Positions 19,005 to 29,000 of a DNA stretch of 64,000 nt are shown piece by piece; the first letter of the stretch is position 1; each line of letters opens with the position of its first letter. The DNA lies in contig NZ_JPRI01000012.1 in the NCBI RefSeq assembly GCF_000737765.1, positions 538,606 to 602,605 on the forward strand, written 5' to 3'. The DNA comes from Chryseobacterium vrystaatense. Its GTDB lineage: Bacteria > Bacteroidota > Bacteroidia > Flavobacteriales > Weeksellaceae. The translations under genes and the position numbers were made by a program. The notes under the pieces are model-generated. The model worked only from the letters and a program-made list of their open reading frames with translations, was not told the DNA's origin and ran no database searches.

Positions 19005-19643
19005 TTTAATATTTATTTTTTTAACCTATTTTTTATCCTCTTCTCTGAGGAGGACAAAAAACAAATCAAGTGACTGGTATTATTGAGGTTGGCAAACCCA
19101 CCGGATAAAAGTTAAGTTTTTATTTCGACATGATTGTGGGATCTGCCGGCATTTTTGGACAAAAACTTTATAGAGTAGATTAATATCCTGCTATACGATC
19201 AAAGTCCATACCGCATATTTCATTAACCCAATTTTGGAAGGATTTCTAATCGCTGTTACAAGCTGTTGTTCGGTAGTTTGTTTTGCGTTTGGCTCTCTAT
19301 ATTAACTTTCTATGATATTTTGGAGAACAATAATGGGCAGTTTTTTGATAAGATGATTTTTACAAAAATGATCATAAAGAGAAAAATCAGAATGCAGACT
19401 TTAGTAATTCTCACGGTGGATCAGCTAAATTTCAAGTGAAAAATCAATGATTATATAGCATCAAAAATCTGACAATATGAATTTATACTACCAACACGAT
19501 AGCCTTAAAGGACAGAATATTGAAAATATTTAATCCAGAAACTATTTTAAATCTAAAGAAGTGATAAATTGCATTTAAGTATAACAGATTTCTTTGGTTT
19601 AAAGGAAAACTGACAGACCAACAATACTCATGCAAGAAGATAT
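19005..19643. other. Intergenic region upstream of tkt
   Basis: 639 bp, AT-rich, with no supportable gene. A weak hairpin (TCCTC-N6-GAGGA, about 19036-19051) sits in the tkt leader. A short plus-strand frame starting near 19487 encodes only about 18 residues. I see nothing else. Confidence 0.5.
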
Positions 19644-20375
19644 ATGACAGAAATGAAAAACACCTACTTAATTTACGGAGTTAGTAAAGGACTTGGAAAA
19701 GCAATTTTAAAGTTTTTGCCTGATAAAAATGATAAAGTTTTTGGAATATCCCGAACTAAACCTTCTTACCCGGAAGCAACGGACAACAATAATGTATGGA
19801 TACAAGCCGATTTATCTAATTCCAAACAGGCGGTTGCCACCATTAAGGATGTTATAGGCGCAGAAAAAATTGATTATTTAATTTATAATGTTGGGATCTG
19901 GGAAAAAACCGCATTCACATCAGACTACGACTTTGAACAGTTAGATGATCATGAAATAGAAGAAATAATCAGCACAAATATTACCTCTTCCATTTTATCA
20001 ATTAAATCATTATTACCCAACCTCAGATTATCAAAGAATGGAAAGATCATTATTATTGGTTCAACATTAGGTCTTGAGAACCACAATAAAAAAGAAGTGG
20101 TTTTTTCAGTGACCAAATTTGCAGTCCGGGGAATTATTCATTCTTTAAGAACGTATTTGAGAGAACATAGTATAGGAGTAACTGCCATTAACCTGGGAGA
20201 TTTGGCTACGGAGTACGAATATGAAGAAGGTATAGAGATTGTCAAGGAAAAACATAAAGGGGAATTAATCCCTCTCGCTGACGTCATTCATGCATTGAAA
20301 TTTGTTATAAACACGTCAAATGCTGCTTGTGTAAAAGAAATTAATATGCCATCAATGAAAGATCTCGATCTGTAA
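19644..20375 (+). CDS. SDR-fold protein with Phe in place of the catalytic Tyr
   Basis: 243 residues with a short-chain dehydrogenase fold. The N-terminal motif is GVSKGLG (in place of TGxxxGxG) near residues 12-18. YNVGIWEK lies at the NNAG position, and IIIGSTLG supplies the active-site Ser. Where YxxxK is expected it reads FSVTK near residues 155-159, so the Lys is kept but the catalytic Tyr is Phe, confirmed at the codon level (TTT). It may be a non-catalytic or altered-chemistry SDR, for example a sensor like NmrA-type proteins. It stands alone on the plus strand between the sugar operon and the RHS region. Confidence 0.75.
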   Translation: MTEMKNTYLIYGVSKGLGKAILKFLPDKNDKVFGISRTKPSYPEATDNNNVWIQADLSNSKQAVATIKDVIGAEKIDYLIYNVGIWEKTAFTSDYDFEQLDDHEIEEIISTNITSSILSIKSLLPNLRLSKNGKIIIIGSTLGLENHNKKEVVFSVTKFAVRGIIHSLRTYLREHSIGVTAINLGDLATEYEYEEGIEIVKEKHKGELIPLADVIHALKFVINTSNAACVKEINMPSMKDLDL

Positions 20376-20482
20376 AAAAGAGTTTGATGAGCTAACTACT
20401 GGTGAGGTAGAAGATTTTGTAAAAATATACTAATGCTTGATTTAAGCTTTATATTATATTTTCTCAGCTGTAATAAAAGTTT

Positions 20483-21043
20483 TTAAAATACTTTTAGCTT
20501 TAAATCCGGATATTTTAAAATCAAAAGATCCAAAGTTTGAGAGGTTTCCTTAACGAAGTAACTCGATAATGGTGCAAAGCCTCTTTGTATCCCACTTTTA
20601 TACTTTCTCCAATCATTAAAATAATGCCTGAAGATGCCTGTTAAATATTTGATATAGAAAAATATGGAATATGGTTTTGCGAGAATATAAAAATCTGAAT
20701 GATCATTCAACGTCAACCGAATGGTGGTTATTCTCCATTTAGAGATAATAGAATCAGGGTAGATGTTTTCAGTTTTTATTTTAATGATTTGGGAAGGTTG
20801 GATTTCGACACCGTTGAATAGGATTTTGTCTGTCAGGACCAACCTGTTAAGTTTTGTTCCAAACTTTCGAAAAATAATAGCGGTATCAATTAGCCAGGTT
20901 ATGATAAGGATTATTCCTCCAAGCCCCAGAAAGGCCTGCACTTTATCAGTAGAGAAAATTCCGCATAGTATTCCACAAAATACAGCCATCGGAAAAACAG
21001 TATACCATAACCTATCGAAATAATTTCCACTGATTCTCATCAT
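20483..21043 (-). CDS. Membrane protein of unknown function, two N-terminal helices
   Basis: 186 residues. Two transmembrane helices lie in residues 13-57, followed by a soluble region with alternating strands (KLNRLVLTDKILFNGVEI, WRITTIRLTLND) that recalls bacterial PH-like membrane proteins. That resemblance is weak. It is the last gene in the string downstream of the first RHS gene, with a 15-bp gap after the lipoprotein gene. It could be an immunity or accessory protein; no family is recognised with certainty. Confidence 0.6.
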   Translation of the reverse strand: MMRISGNYFDRLWYTVFPMAVFCGILCGIFSTDKVQAFLGLGGIILIITWLIDTAIIFRKFGTKLNRLVLTDKILFNGVEIQPSQIIKIKTENIYPDSIISKWRITTIRLTLNDHSDFYILAKPYSIFFYIKYLTGIFRHYFNDWRKYKSGIQRGFAPLSSYFVKETSQTLDLLILKYPDLKLKVF

Positions 21044-21058
21044 ATTACTATTTCCGGT

Positions 21059-21745
21059 TTATTTCACATAATTTTTCAGGTAGAATGAATCCTTCCCATC
21101 TTCTTTCTCCTTTTCATCTACAAAATTTTTATACGTGTATTTTTTTCCTTTATGTTCCGGCTTGTTTTTCTCCTGAAGGTAATCTCCGTAGTATTGAAAA
21201 CCTCCTGAAATAAAATAATTGCTCAGTTGCTTATCTCCCTGAGCTACAACATACAAATTACATGATTTGAATTTTTCATTATTGTATATTCCTGTATTGT
21301 TGGTCTCAAACAGATACAGCTTACTGCCATTATTCCATACCCTGTACGAAAATTTCGAATTTCGATAGTAAAAATCGGTTTTCCCCATTTTCTTTTCCAG
21401 TAGTTTCTCGAATCCCTCTGCTTTTGGGCTTGTTTTTATTTCCACCATGTAGGCATCCACCTGATTGGTTGTCCTGTTCTCATAAAAAGAGACATAACTT
21501 GTGGATAATATGGAGGTATCTTGCCTGTTAAGGGTTCCCGCAAAAGAAAATCCAGAGAATTTCAGCAAATCAGAATTGGTACTGTTGTACACAATAATAC
21601 CTGAGAGATCACTGTTTTTGCGTAGATCATATTTTTTCTCAAGGGACGATACGTCTATTGGAAAGGATAACTGGTTCAGGTCAAAATTATTGGTTTGACA
21701 AGACATCATTAACGGAAAAACAATTAACATCAGGATACTTTTCAT
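21059..21745 (-). CDS. Lipoprotein of unknown function
   Basis: 228 residues. The signal peptide MKSILMLIVFPLMMSC ends at a lipobox Cys, so the protein is predicted to be membrane-anchored outside the cytoplasm. The rest is beta-rich and polar, with no family recognised. It lies 15 bp upstream of the two-helix membrane protein gene and is likely co-transcribed. As part of the small-gene string behind an exported RHS protein, a periplasmic immunity role is possible but is context inference only. Confidence 0.65.
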   Translation of the reverse strand: MKSILMLIVFPLMMSCQTNNFDLNQLSFPIDVSSLEKKYDLRKNSDLSGIIVYNSTNSDLLKFSGFSFAGTLNRQDTSILSTSYVSFYENRTTNQVDAYMVEIKTSPKAEGFEKLLEKKMGKTDFYYRNSKFSYRVWNNGSKLYLFETNNTGIYNNEKFKSCNLYVVAQGDKQLSNYFISGGFQYYGDYLQEKNKPEHKGKKYTYKNFVDEKEKEDGKDSFYLKNYVK

Positions 21746-21892
21746 ATTATCTATTTAATTGGTTGCGAAAAGATTATCAGATTACTGTTTACAGTAAAGG
21801 GCAGATTCTTTTCTTTCACACTTCTTTATTAAAGTTTTGTGCTTTCGGTTTATCCGGCTAATGGCACACACTATATATTAGCCATCAGGTTC

Positions 21893-22522
21893 TCAATATA
21901 ATTCTTTATCAGAAAATTTGAAATCTTGTATTTTGGGCAGGGGTCTTATTACAACTCTTTTTTTTCTTACTTTCAATGCTTTGGCTGAACCTGATATTTC
22001 GTCAGTTTCAGTTCTGATTCCTGTAACAAGGTTAAATTTAGTTTCTGTAAATATTGTATTTTCATCAATATACCCTTTGGTTGCATTATTGGTGAGCTTA
22101 ATTACATTAATTAATTCAAAATTATCATTGTTATATTTGAAGTCATATGTGATGTTTCCACCTTTGATTTCACTCCACATTTTCAAAATTCCTTTTTCAA
22201 TAAAGAAATCGGGAATTTGATATCCATTAAATTTTCCATGGTTTTCAACGGGATACTGCGGTTCAATGATTTTAGTTGAAGATACGGCCAATGCTAATTT
22301 TCCATTGGGTTGAGACAGAAAAATCTGCAGTCTTAATGGTCTCGTTTCGTCTACTGTATCCATTTTTACCGTTATTTTATCTAATTTACCATCATTATTC
22401 AAATCTCCATTTTCTTCCCTAACCTGATAAGTATAATTGTCTTCACTTTTAATGCTTTGGGAAAATAAATTCATTGGAACTGAACTTAAAATGAATATAA
22501 AGTACAGATAAATATTTTTCAT
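21893..22522 (-). CDS. Secreted protein of unknown function
   Basis: 209 residues from the ATG at 22520-22522, chosen because it begins the signal peptide MKNIYLYFIFILSSVPMNLFSQS. The longer open frame to 22630 would overlap the upstream SUKH gene by 44 bp and bury the signal. The N-terminal mature segment REENGDLNNDGKLDKITVKMD has the DxNxDGxxD-like Ca-binding pattern typical of FG-GAP or dockerin-like loops. The remainder is unrecognised. It is expressed with the neighbouring SUKH gene. Confidence 0.65.
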   Translation of the reverse strand: MKNIYLYFIFILSSVPMNLFSQSIKSEDNYTYQVREENGDLNNDGKLDKITVKMDTVDETRPLRLQIFLSQPNGKLALAVSSTKIIEPQYPVENHGKFNGYQIPDFFIEKGILKMWSEIKGGNITYDFKYNNDNFELINVIKLTNNATKGYIDENTIFTETKFNLVTGIRTETDEISGSAKALKVRKKRVVIRPLPKIQDFKFSDKELY

Positions 22523-22586
22523 AATTCCATTCATTTTATTTTGTTTTTTAATCGATATCATTTTATTGCGGCAGCAAAGATCTATC

Positions 22587-23174
22587 TCAGCGATTCCAAA
22601 TTTCACTTGTTTCCCAATTGACGATATCAATTGTTTTATCAGCTGTTAAATAATGATTTTCGTCTTCCAATGCATCTTCATCCAGTTGATACAGATTATT
22701 TTCTAAATCGTTTTTAAATTTTCCTATCAGTTCTGCCGTAGAATTTGCCACTAAGATTCCTGTTTCGTACTCATCATCTATAAAGATTATCTGACCATAA
22801 GTTCCCTGGCTGGCTGGGGTAAGATCAATCAGCAAACTGGTATGAGATCCGTCAAAAGCAAATTTTATCCAATCGGTATTATACATGCTGGCGGAGTCAA
22901 TTTCTTTATCTGCTTTTTTCAAAGGAATATTTTCAGATGCGTAATGTTCTTTTTTGTACCGATATTCTTCAATTATCCTGCTGACAGGGAAGAAATCCAT
23001 TCCGTAAAACAGGCTTCCAAAATTTTCCTGATCATTTAATCCGTTATGCCATAAATAAAGTTCTTTAAAATCACCGGGCAAATTTTTACCTGTTGCTGTT
23101 TCAAGTTCCTTAATTTCATCTTCTGTAGCCGGCTTTTGAAGTGAAAGGTTTAGAATTTTTATCGCGTTTTCCAT
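22587..23174 (-). CDS. SMI1/KNR4 (SUKH-1) family protein, candidate immunity protein
   Basis: 195 residues. The N-terminal SUKH core is recognisable: PATEDEIKELETATGKNLPGDFKELYLWHNG followed by GMDFFPVSRIIEEY, with a later hydrophobic strand LLIDLTPASQGTYGQIIF. SUKH proteins are the most widespread immunity family next to polymorphic toxins and act in the cytoplasm against a cognate toxin. No toxin gene lies immediately upstream here; the closest is the RHS/DUF922 pair about 3 kb upstream in the same transcription direction. It may be an orphan immunity gene or protect against a toxin of neighbours. Confidence 0.82.
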   Translation of the reverse strand: MENAIKILNLSLQKPATEDEIKELETATGKNLPGDFKELYLWHNGLNDQENFGSLFYGMDFFPVSRIIEEYRYKKEHYASENIPLKKADKEIDSASMYNTDWIKFAFDGSHTSLLIDLTPASQGTYGQIIFIDDEYETGILVANSTAELIGKFKNDLENNLYQLDEDALEDENHYLTADKTIDIVNWETSEIWNR

Positions 23175-23287
23175 TAACCATTTTTCTATTATTTAAAAAT
23201 CCTGTTTCATTGTATTTTTTTATTATTCTTCAGAATAGGCTCTGTAAAAAATTTCAGTGGTTTACCTAATTTTATAAATCATCTTTA

Positions 23288-23704
23288 CTATTTGAAAATA
23301 GCTATTCCCGGCAATATGATCCCTCCTGTATAAAAAAAGAAATGCAAAACACCTTTGATACTGGAGGTGCCGGCTAAAAAGCTTTTTATGGGGATTGTAC
23401 CGGGTCTGCCATAATTTTGATGACAATTAACCTGTGTATTTACCATAAAGTTAACAAGCCCGTAAACAATAGTAAATAAACAAAAACATCCAAGCGTCAT
23501 TAGTCCTATTTTCAGCCAACTGCCTGCCATGTTATCACCGTACTGTAATTTGGCGTATTGAAACCAAAATTTAAGTGCAAATACAACGGCAACGAACAGC
23601 ATGGGATACAAAATAAATATTCCTTTGTTGCCCAACTTCCTGTTAAGGTAATAATAGCAAAAAGTAAATATTATGATATAGATTATATAAACTGTAACTT
23701 TCAT
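23288..23704 (-). CDS. Small multi-helix membrane protein
   Basis: 138 residues with about four predicted transmembrane helices (residues 4-20, 28-46, 66-88, 115-135). A short polar loop QVNCHQNYGRPGTIPIKS precedes the last helix. No family is recognised. It sits between a lipoprotein gene and the SUKH gene, all minus strand, and is plausibly another immunity-type cargo gene. Confidence 0.55.
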   Translation of the reverse strand: MKVTVYIIYIIIFTFCYYYLNRKLGNKGIFILYPMLFVAVVFALKFWFQYAKLQYGDNMAGSWLKIGLMTLGCFCLFTIVYGLVNFMVNTQVNCHQNYGRPGTIPIKSFLAGTSSIKGVLHFFFYTGGIILPGIAIFK

Positions 23705-23742
23705 TTGCTTATTTTTGAATTTAGCAGATTATCAGTGTACCA

Positions 23743-24402
23743 CTAACAAGGAATCCACCAATGCATAAAATATAGTTTACCGTTTTTAAGGAAAATATTG
23801 ATATGCCCATCGTAAAGTTCATAATCACCTTCTCTTAACTGGATCATCTGCAGTTCGCCCTCACCGTAAACGTTCATAATACCTATATTTTCTACTGCAT
23901 TAGGAAATATTTCTTTAAGCTGAGCAATGGTAGTCGAAGCATTAAATGTTATTCCCTTGTATACCAAAAAATTGTTTTTTGTGAATTTAAATTCGTCAAT
24001 CGCAACCTTTTCATTTGAGTTTTCGAAACGCGAACCATTTTTATACAAAAATTTATCAGCGTCAATATTTTCAAAAACATAGGAGCATGGTTCTTCCCGG
24101 CTCATTAATTGAGTACTATCCGGCTCTCCAAAGTTCTTCTTAAAATCGTTTAACGAGAAAAATCTTTTTACCTTACCATTAAAAAGCATCAGATCAGCAT
24201 CAAAAATTTCAATGCTGTTCGGTTGGTTTTTATCAGGTGGTGGCGTTTCGGCTAAAGGGCTTTGTGAAGTGCTGTCAGATTCATTTTTAGCCTGAACCGA
24301 TTCAGCTGCCTTCCCTTTGCTATTATTCCGGACTTTATCTTCACCATTTTTGCAGGCGGTGAGGGCTGAAAATAAAAAATAGAGAAACAGTATTTTCTTC
24401 AT
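23743..24402 (-). CDS. Lipoprotein of unknown function
   Basis: 219 residues. The lipoprotein signal MKKILFLYFLFSALTAC is followed by a long Ser/Asn/Lys-rich linker (residues 18-65) and a folded C-terminal part. That part includes SLNDFKKNFGEPDS and TTIAQLKEIFPNAVENIG, recalling SmpA/OmlA-like small domains. The resemblance is weak. It is 17 bp downstream of the 201-residue membrane protein gene. Confidence 0.6.
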   Translation of the reverse strand: MKKILFLYFLFSALTACKNGEDKVRNNSKGKAAESVQAKNESDSTSQSPLAETPPPDKNQPNSIEIFDADLMLFNGKVKRFFSLNDFKKNFGEPDSTQLMSREEPCSYVFENIDADKFLYKNGSRFENSNEKVAIDEFKFTKNNFLVYKGITFNASTTIAQLKEIFPNAVENIGIMNVYGEGELQMIQLREGDYELYDGHINIFLKNGKLYFMHWWIPC

Positions 24403-24419
24403 CTTATGAATTTTAAAGT

Positions 24420-25025
24420 TTACCGGGTCTGACCAACTTTTTTGAGCTCGATATAAAGGTTATCAAGCAACAGCTGCTGTTGGGCATCTTCTTTAAAATA
24501 ACGCTGAAAGTTTACACTGCAATCCGAAATATCAACAATGTTTTTTGTATCAAAGGTCCAGTCATTCTGGTTTTTGACTAAAACCCCTAAATCACCACCA
24601 CAACTTTCCCATATTTCGGAAAACTTAGTTTTTTTGCCATCATTTAACTGGCTAAAATCTGCATAAACCGAAAATCCCTTCATTTCAGGATTGAAAAACT
24701 TTATAATCATATAGACAGGCACGCCACCCCAATCGATCGTTTTTCCCTTGGGCAGCTCTATATTGGTAAGCTTTTTTTCATTCATAATCCTGTCCTGCTG
24801 TCCTTTTTTAAAAAGCTGTTCCTCATATGTCAGCTTTGTTCCTTTAGGCAGTACTATTTTTTTAACTATTACAGGCTCGGTTGTAATGAAATAAGGATAA
24901 TCCGGTCCTCTCCCTCCTGTCGGATTTCCCATACCTCTCAAGCCATTAAGCAGAAGGAAGTACCCTATCACTAATGCAACTACAAATGTTAAAATTCCTA
25001 TGATAATGTAATATTTTCGTCTCAT
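24420..25025 (-). CDS. Membrane-anchored protein of unknown function, partly duplicated at 36.0-36.3 kb
   Basis: 201 residues. One N-terminal transmembrane helix (residues 5-27) is followed by a roughly 170-residue extracytoplasmic domain with GTKLTYEEQLFKKGQQDR. No family is recognised. A stretch coding for about residues 18-96 recurs at 36047-36283 at roughly 95 percent identity as judged by eye, next to a decayed transposase. This shows the gene family has been copied within this locus, as expected for immunity-type cargo. Confidence 0.65.
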   Translation of the reverse strand: MRRKYYIIIGILTFVVALVIGYFLLLNGLRGMGNPTGGRGPDYPYFITTEPVIVKKIVLPKGTKLTYEEQLFKKGQQDRIMNEKKLTNIELPKGKTIDWGGVPVYMIIKFFNPEMKGFSVYADFSQLNDGKKTKFSEIWESCGGDLGVLVKNQNDWTFDTKNIVDISDCSVNFQRYFKEDAQQQLLLDNLYIELKKVGQTR

Positions 25026-25118
25026 AAAATTCTTTTTTATATGAATGGCCTGGTTATATTTTTATAAAATAATTCAATTACATTATCCTGGATAAAAATT
25101 TCTTCATGAAATTTGTTT

Positions 25119-25322
25119 TCACCGTATAAAAGGTAGAATTTCGTTGTATGGTTTTCCTGAGATAATGCCATATAAAGAAACCAAAAATAAAACAGCTGTA
25201 ACGATTAAAAAAAGAGGCTTGTATCTGAATACCATTCCCTTCTTTTGGGTATACTTATAATTAATGAATGTGCCTATTAAAAAAAGCCCCGTAAATAAGA
25301 GTATAAAATAATTTATCTGCAT
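25119..25322 (-). CDS. Small two-helix membrane protein
   Basis: 67 residues with two transmembrane helices (residues 5-19 and 36-53) joined by a basic loop (KYTQKKGMVFRYK). ATG start, with a normal gap to neighbours on the same strand. Unknown function. The size and the context of membrane or lipoprotein cargo genes are the only clues. Confidence 0.5.
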   Translation of the reverse strand: MQINYFILLFTGLFLIGTFINYKYTQKKGMVFRYKPLFLIVTAVLFLVSLYGIISGKPYNEILPFIR

Positions 25323-25471
25323 ATAATTATATTAAATTTAGTCATTTCTTATCAGGTTTTTTCAAAATGTACTACTATTTGAATCTTAAACCGGAATAAA
25401 TACGTGGCTTAATAAAGTCTATTTTATATTGAATTATCTATTAACAAAGTACAATCTTTAAACAAGTTCAT

Positions 25472-26062
25472 TTATTTTAATTTATATTTTTCCAATTCTT
25501 TAAGTTCTTTTTCAACTTTTGTGTTCCATATTTTTTGTCTTGGATTTTTATGGGTTAAAAATTTACCATTGGAAAAGATTATTTTATCATCAATCTCTTT
25601 ATCAAACAATTGAGAATAATTTCTGCTTTTTTGAGTCCAGTCATTGATTTTATTCATATAAATATCGAGAGATCGAATATTAAGATCATATAGGCTGTCT
25701 ATCGACTTTCTCATTTTTCTGGCAAAGATTTCATGAATATTAAAATGTATCTGTTCATGTTCTAATGTAGAGCCATCTCTAACAAGCATCCAAGATTCAT
25801 GTTTATCAAAAAAAACCTTAACTCCTACCTGAGGAGGAGTTAAAGTGCTTGGTAAGAATTCATATTTGTAGATTAATTTACTTTCTGCTCCTTTAAATTT
25901 TATGGTATTGGCAATTTTAATAGTATCTTTTTTAGCGATATTAAAATCTTCAATTTTTAAAGGTCTTTTTGACTCCCATAATATTAAACCCTCATTTTGA
26001 TATTTGAAGCTTAACAATAGTGCAGTACAAGAAAAAACAGTAAAATATATTATCTTTTTCAT
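25472..26062 (-). CDS. Secreted DUF922-type protein with HExxH motif
   Basis: 196 residues. A signal peptide or anchor (MKKIIYFTVFSCTALLLSF) is followed by a domain whose centre reads LEHEQIHFNIHEIFARKM. HEQIH at residues 102-106 is a HExxH zinc-protease motif with a further His-Glu four residues on. This matches the DUF922 family of predicted secreted metallopeptidases as I know it. The start overlaps the stop of the 1151-residue RHS gene by 4 bp (26059-26062), implying translational coupling. It may process, accompany or neutralise the RHS protein; the role is inferred. Confidence 0.72.
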   Translation of the reverse strand: MKKIIYFTVFSCTALLLSFKYQNEGLILWESKRPLKIEDFNIAKKDTIKIANTIKFKGAESKLIYKYEFLPSTLTPPQVGVKVFFDKHESWMLVRDGSTLEHEQIHFNIHEIFARKMRKSIDSLYDLNIRSLDIYMNKINDWTQKSRNYSQLFDKEIDDKIIFSNGKFLTHKNPRQKIWNTKVEKELKELEKYKLK

Positions 26063-29000
26063 CTCTTTTCTTTTAATTCAAAAGTCGTGCTAATGGCACC
26101 TCGATTTTTACCCCTCTTAATAATAATTCTTTTTGGGTCAATACCCTTCTGTATCAGTAATTTTTTAATAGCATTTGCTCTTCCTAATTGTAATTGTGAG
26201 ATTGTACCTGACTTACCATCCATAACAACGGGATCTTTATCCGTTATATTTTCAAAATTAGTATTTCCACTTACTACAACTCTCAGCTCTGCATGTTCCT
26301 GCAGCGTTGTTATCAGGTCATAAAGTGTTTTTTCCGCTAGAGCCTTGTTAAAGATTTTGGTAGTGCTGGGGTTGAAATCAATATCTCTGTTAAACTGGAC
26401 ATTTGTAGGTAAGGGTGAATAGCTTACATTATTACCCACAAAAGGAGTCGGAGTTCCTGAAATATTTGGTTGTGTCATATTTGCCATATTTATATTTGGC
26501 ATCATAACAGGCACAGGATTCGTGGCGACAGGATTAAGATTAGGAATATAATTACCGTTGGCAGACGGAGGGACAGGAGAAGAATGCCCGCTTCCTCTAA
26601 ATAAACTAAAGTTAAAGTCAGGTCTTCTGAATGCATCTCCGAAACTTTCGGGATTATTTCCACATCCACAATCATTACTAAATAGCTTTACAAAAAAGTT
26701 TGAAACCCGGTCCACGAGGCTTTCCACAACATTAATTATACCCATTCCATATTCATCAGGATATGAGATTGGATTATTATTAGCATACGCATATGAGCTT
26801 TGCCACATATCAAAAACCTGCATAGGATCCTGTGAAACAAATCTTCCTAAAGTGGGATTATAGAATCGTCCTCCAAAATCATACATACCGGGAAGGGGGG
26901 TAAGTTCCTTTCCATTAAATGCATAATTATACGACGTCAAAATTTCTGACGGATTGGAGTCTCCTATAAATGAATCTGCATAGGCATGATCTAAGCCCAG
27001 AGGATAATAGTTTCTTTCACCCAAAAATTCAACTGCTCCGTTTGAGTTTCTTGAGTACCGTACTCTTATATTACCTAAATGATCTGTATAATTGTAAATA
27101 TATTTATTTTTCTCGAAATTATAATATCCTTCCGAAGTCGGAATAAATTTAAGTGTTAAAGTTTCTGGTGTAAATGGATCTGAAACTGTTTCATACTGAA
27201 AACCATCAAGATAATCCGTTATTTTTTTATATTTAAGGAACAACGGTAACTCTTCGACCATTCTTACCTTAAGACCATCAGACCGATAAGTAAATCTTGA
27301 TACCTCATGCCCAGAAGCAGCATGAATGTATGTTGGCAGATTGAAGTGATTATATGTAATAACATCCTGATATCTATCCAAATGACTGCTCATATTACCA
27401 TTTGTATCATAGCTGAAAATATTTTCCAAGGCATTATAGCCGTATTGATTATTAGCTACTCCCGGCGGCAGTGTAATTTTATTAATCTTATTACTCAGGT
27501 TATTATTTTCATAGTTATAAATAAGATCATCTATAAGCTCAGGCGTTATCCCTACAGTAGGCTTGATATATCGTTTTAAAGTTTTGATATTTCCATTCAA
27601 GTCATATGTAATTGCTTCATTATAATTATCATTTGAAGGAACAGTAACATTTACTTCTTTATACACGCCGTTAGTAAGCCGGTCCAGACCGTCATACGTA
27701 TAGGAGTACCTTCTAAGATTGGTATTATAGGATGTCTTCCAGTCTATTTCGGAAATACCACCATTATATTTACCTGAAACATTTACATTTTCAGGATTAT
27801 TATATTTAATTGCATAAGCGAATAATTTCCCATTAAGGTTCTGAGGATCGTTTATCTTCGTAAGCCAGCCTCTGATATTGTATTTATAATCTACAATTTC
27901 AATAGCGTTACCTATTGTTCCGCCAACTTTTTTATTCTTTAGCTGAGAAAGTTCATTATATTCATTCTGGGCCAGTACTTCTTCCTGATTGTTATTGACT
28001 TTGTGTGTGTGTGTTAGTAATCTGTCTTGTGTATCATAAGTGAAGTTTTCTGTAATTACTCTTTCTGTATCTGAGACAAGTCTTTTATGCTTTGTAACTA
28101 ACTTTTTTATTACTCCTGCAAAACTTAACTCGTTTTCAGATTTTGTATACCCGCCGAGATAATTGATAGAATGCTTACTTACAGTTCTTCCTAATGTATC
28201 ATAATAGGTATAGTTCCTGGTCCATCCGAAGTCATTTGCGTCTGTATTCTTAATATAAGTTGCCAATAAAAAACCTTTCGTATTTTTTGTACCGTATGGC
28301 AAAATGTCTTGTCCCAATATCTGACCAGAAATAGAAGGGCTCCCGTTCGGATATGTATCATAATAGTTTACAGACAAAAAATTATACACTTTATCTACCT
28401 GAGGATATGCATTTGTTACAGAATAATAAACATCCATCCCACTGTAGTTTATGACCATGTTATCTTTGCGTTCTTCACTATTCATTCCTTTGGAATTCGC
28501 ATAAATCTGTTCTTGCTGGCGTGTGGTACCCATGGCATTACATATTCCTGTCATGATTACTCTTGAGAACTGATCATATTTTGTATACTGCCATTGTCCT
28601 TTCGTTCTTAAATTCCCATCTTGTATCGCTACCACACGATCTTGCTTATCGTATACTATAAATTCCCAGTCCTTTCCCGGAGATTTTTTTTCAACAAGTC
28701 TGCCTGCTTCATCATAATTAAACTGATAAAAAAGATGATCCTTCAAAGCTGTATCAATAGTAGGTGACGAGACAGCCAAAGGAGGTATTACATATGCCAA
28801 TTGGTTGTAATCGTCATAAACATAGTAAGTATCTGCATTTTGAGTCTGGCTTATAACTTTTCTTATCAATAAAGTCTGATTGAGCCCATTTTTAAATTCA
28901 ATCGTTTTATTATTATCTTCATCTATAATAACTCTTTTATGCAACTGCTTAGCGCCATATGAACCCGAAAGACTAATATCGGATTGAAATGTTGAATAAT

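Noticed and set aside
19487..19543. About 18-codon frame upstream of the SDR gene
   Set aside because: Too short and without any supporting feature.
22523..22630. 36-codon N-terminal extension of the secreted protein at 21893
   Set aside because: It overlaps the SUKH gene and would bury the signal peptide.
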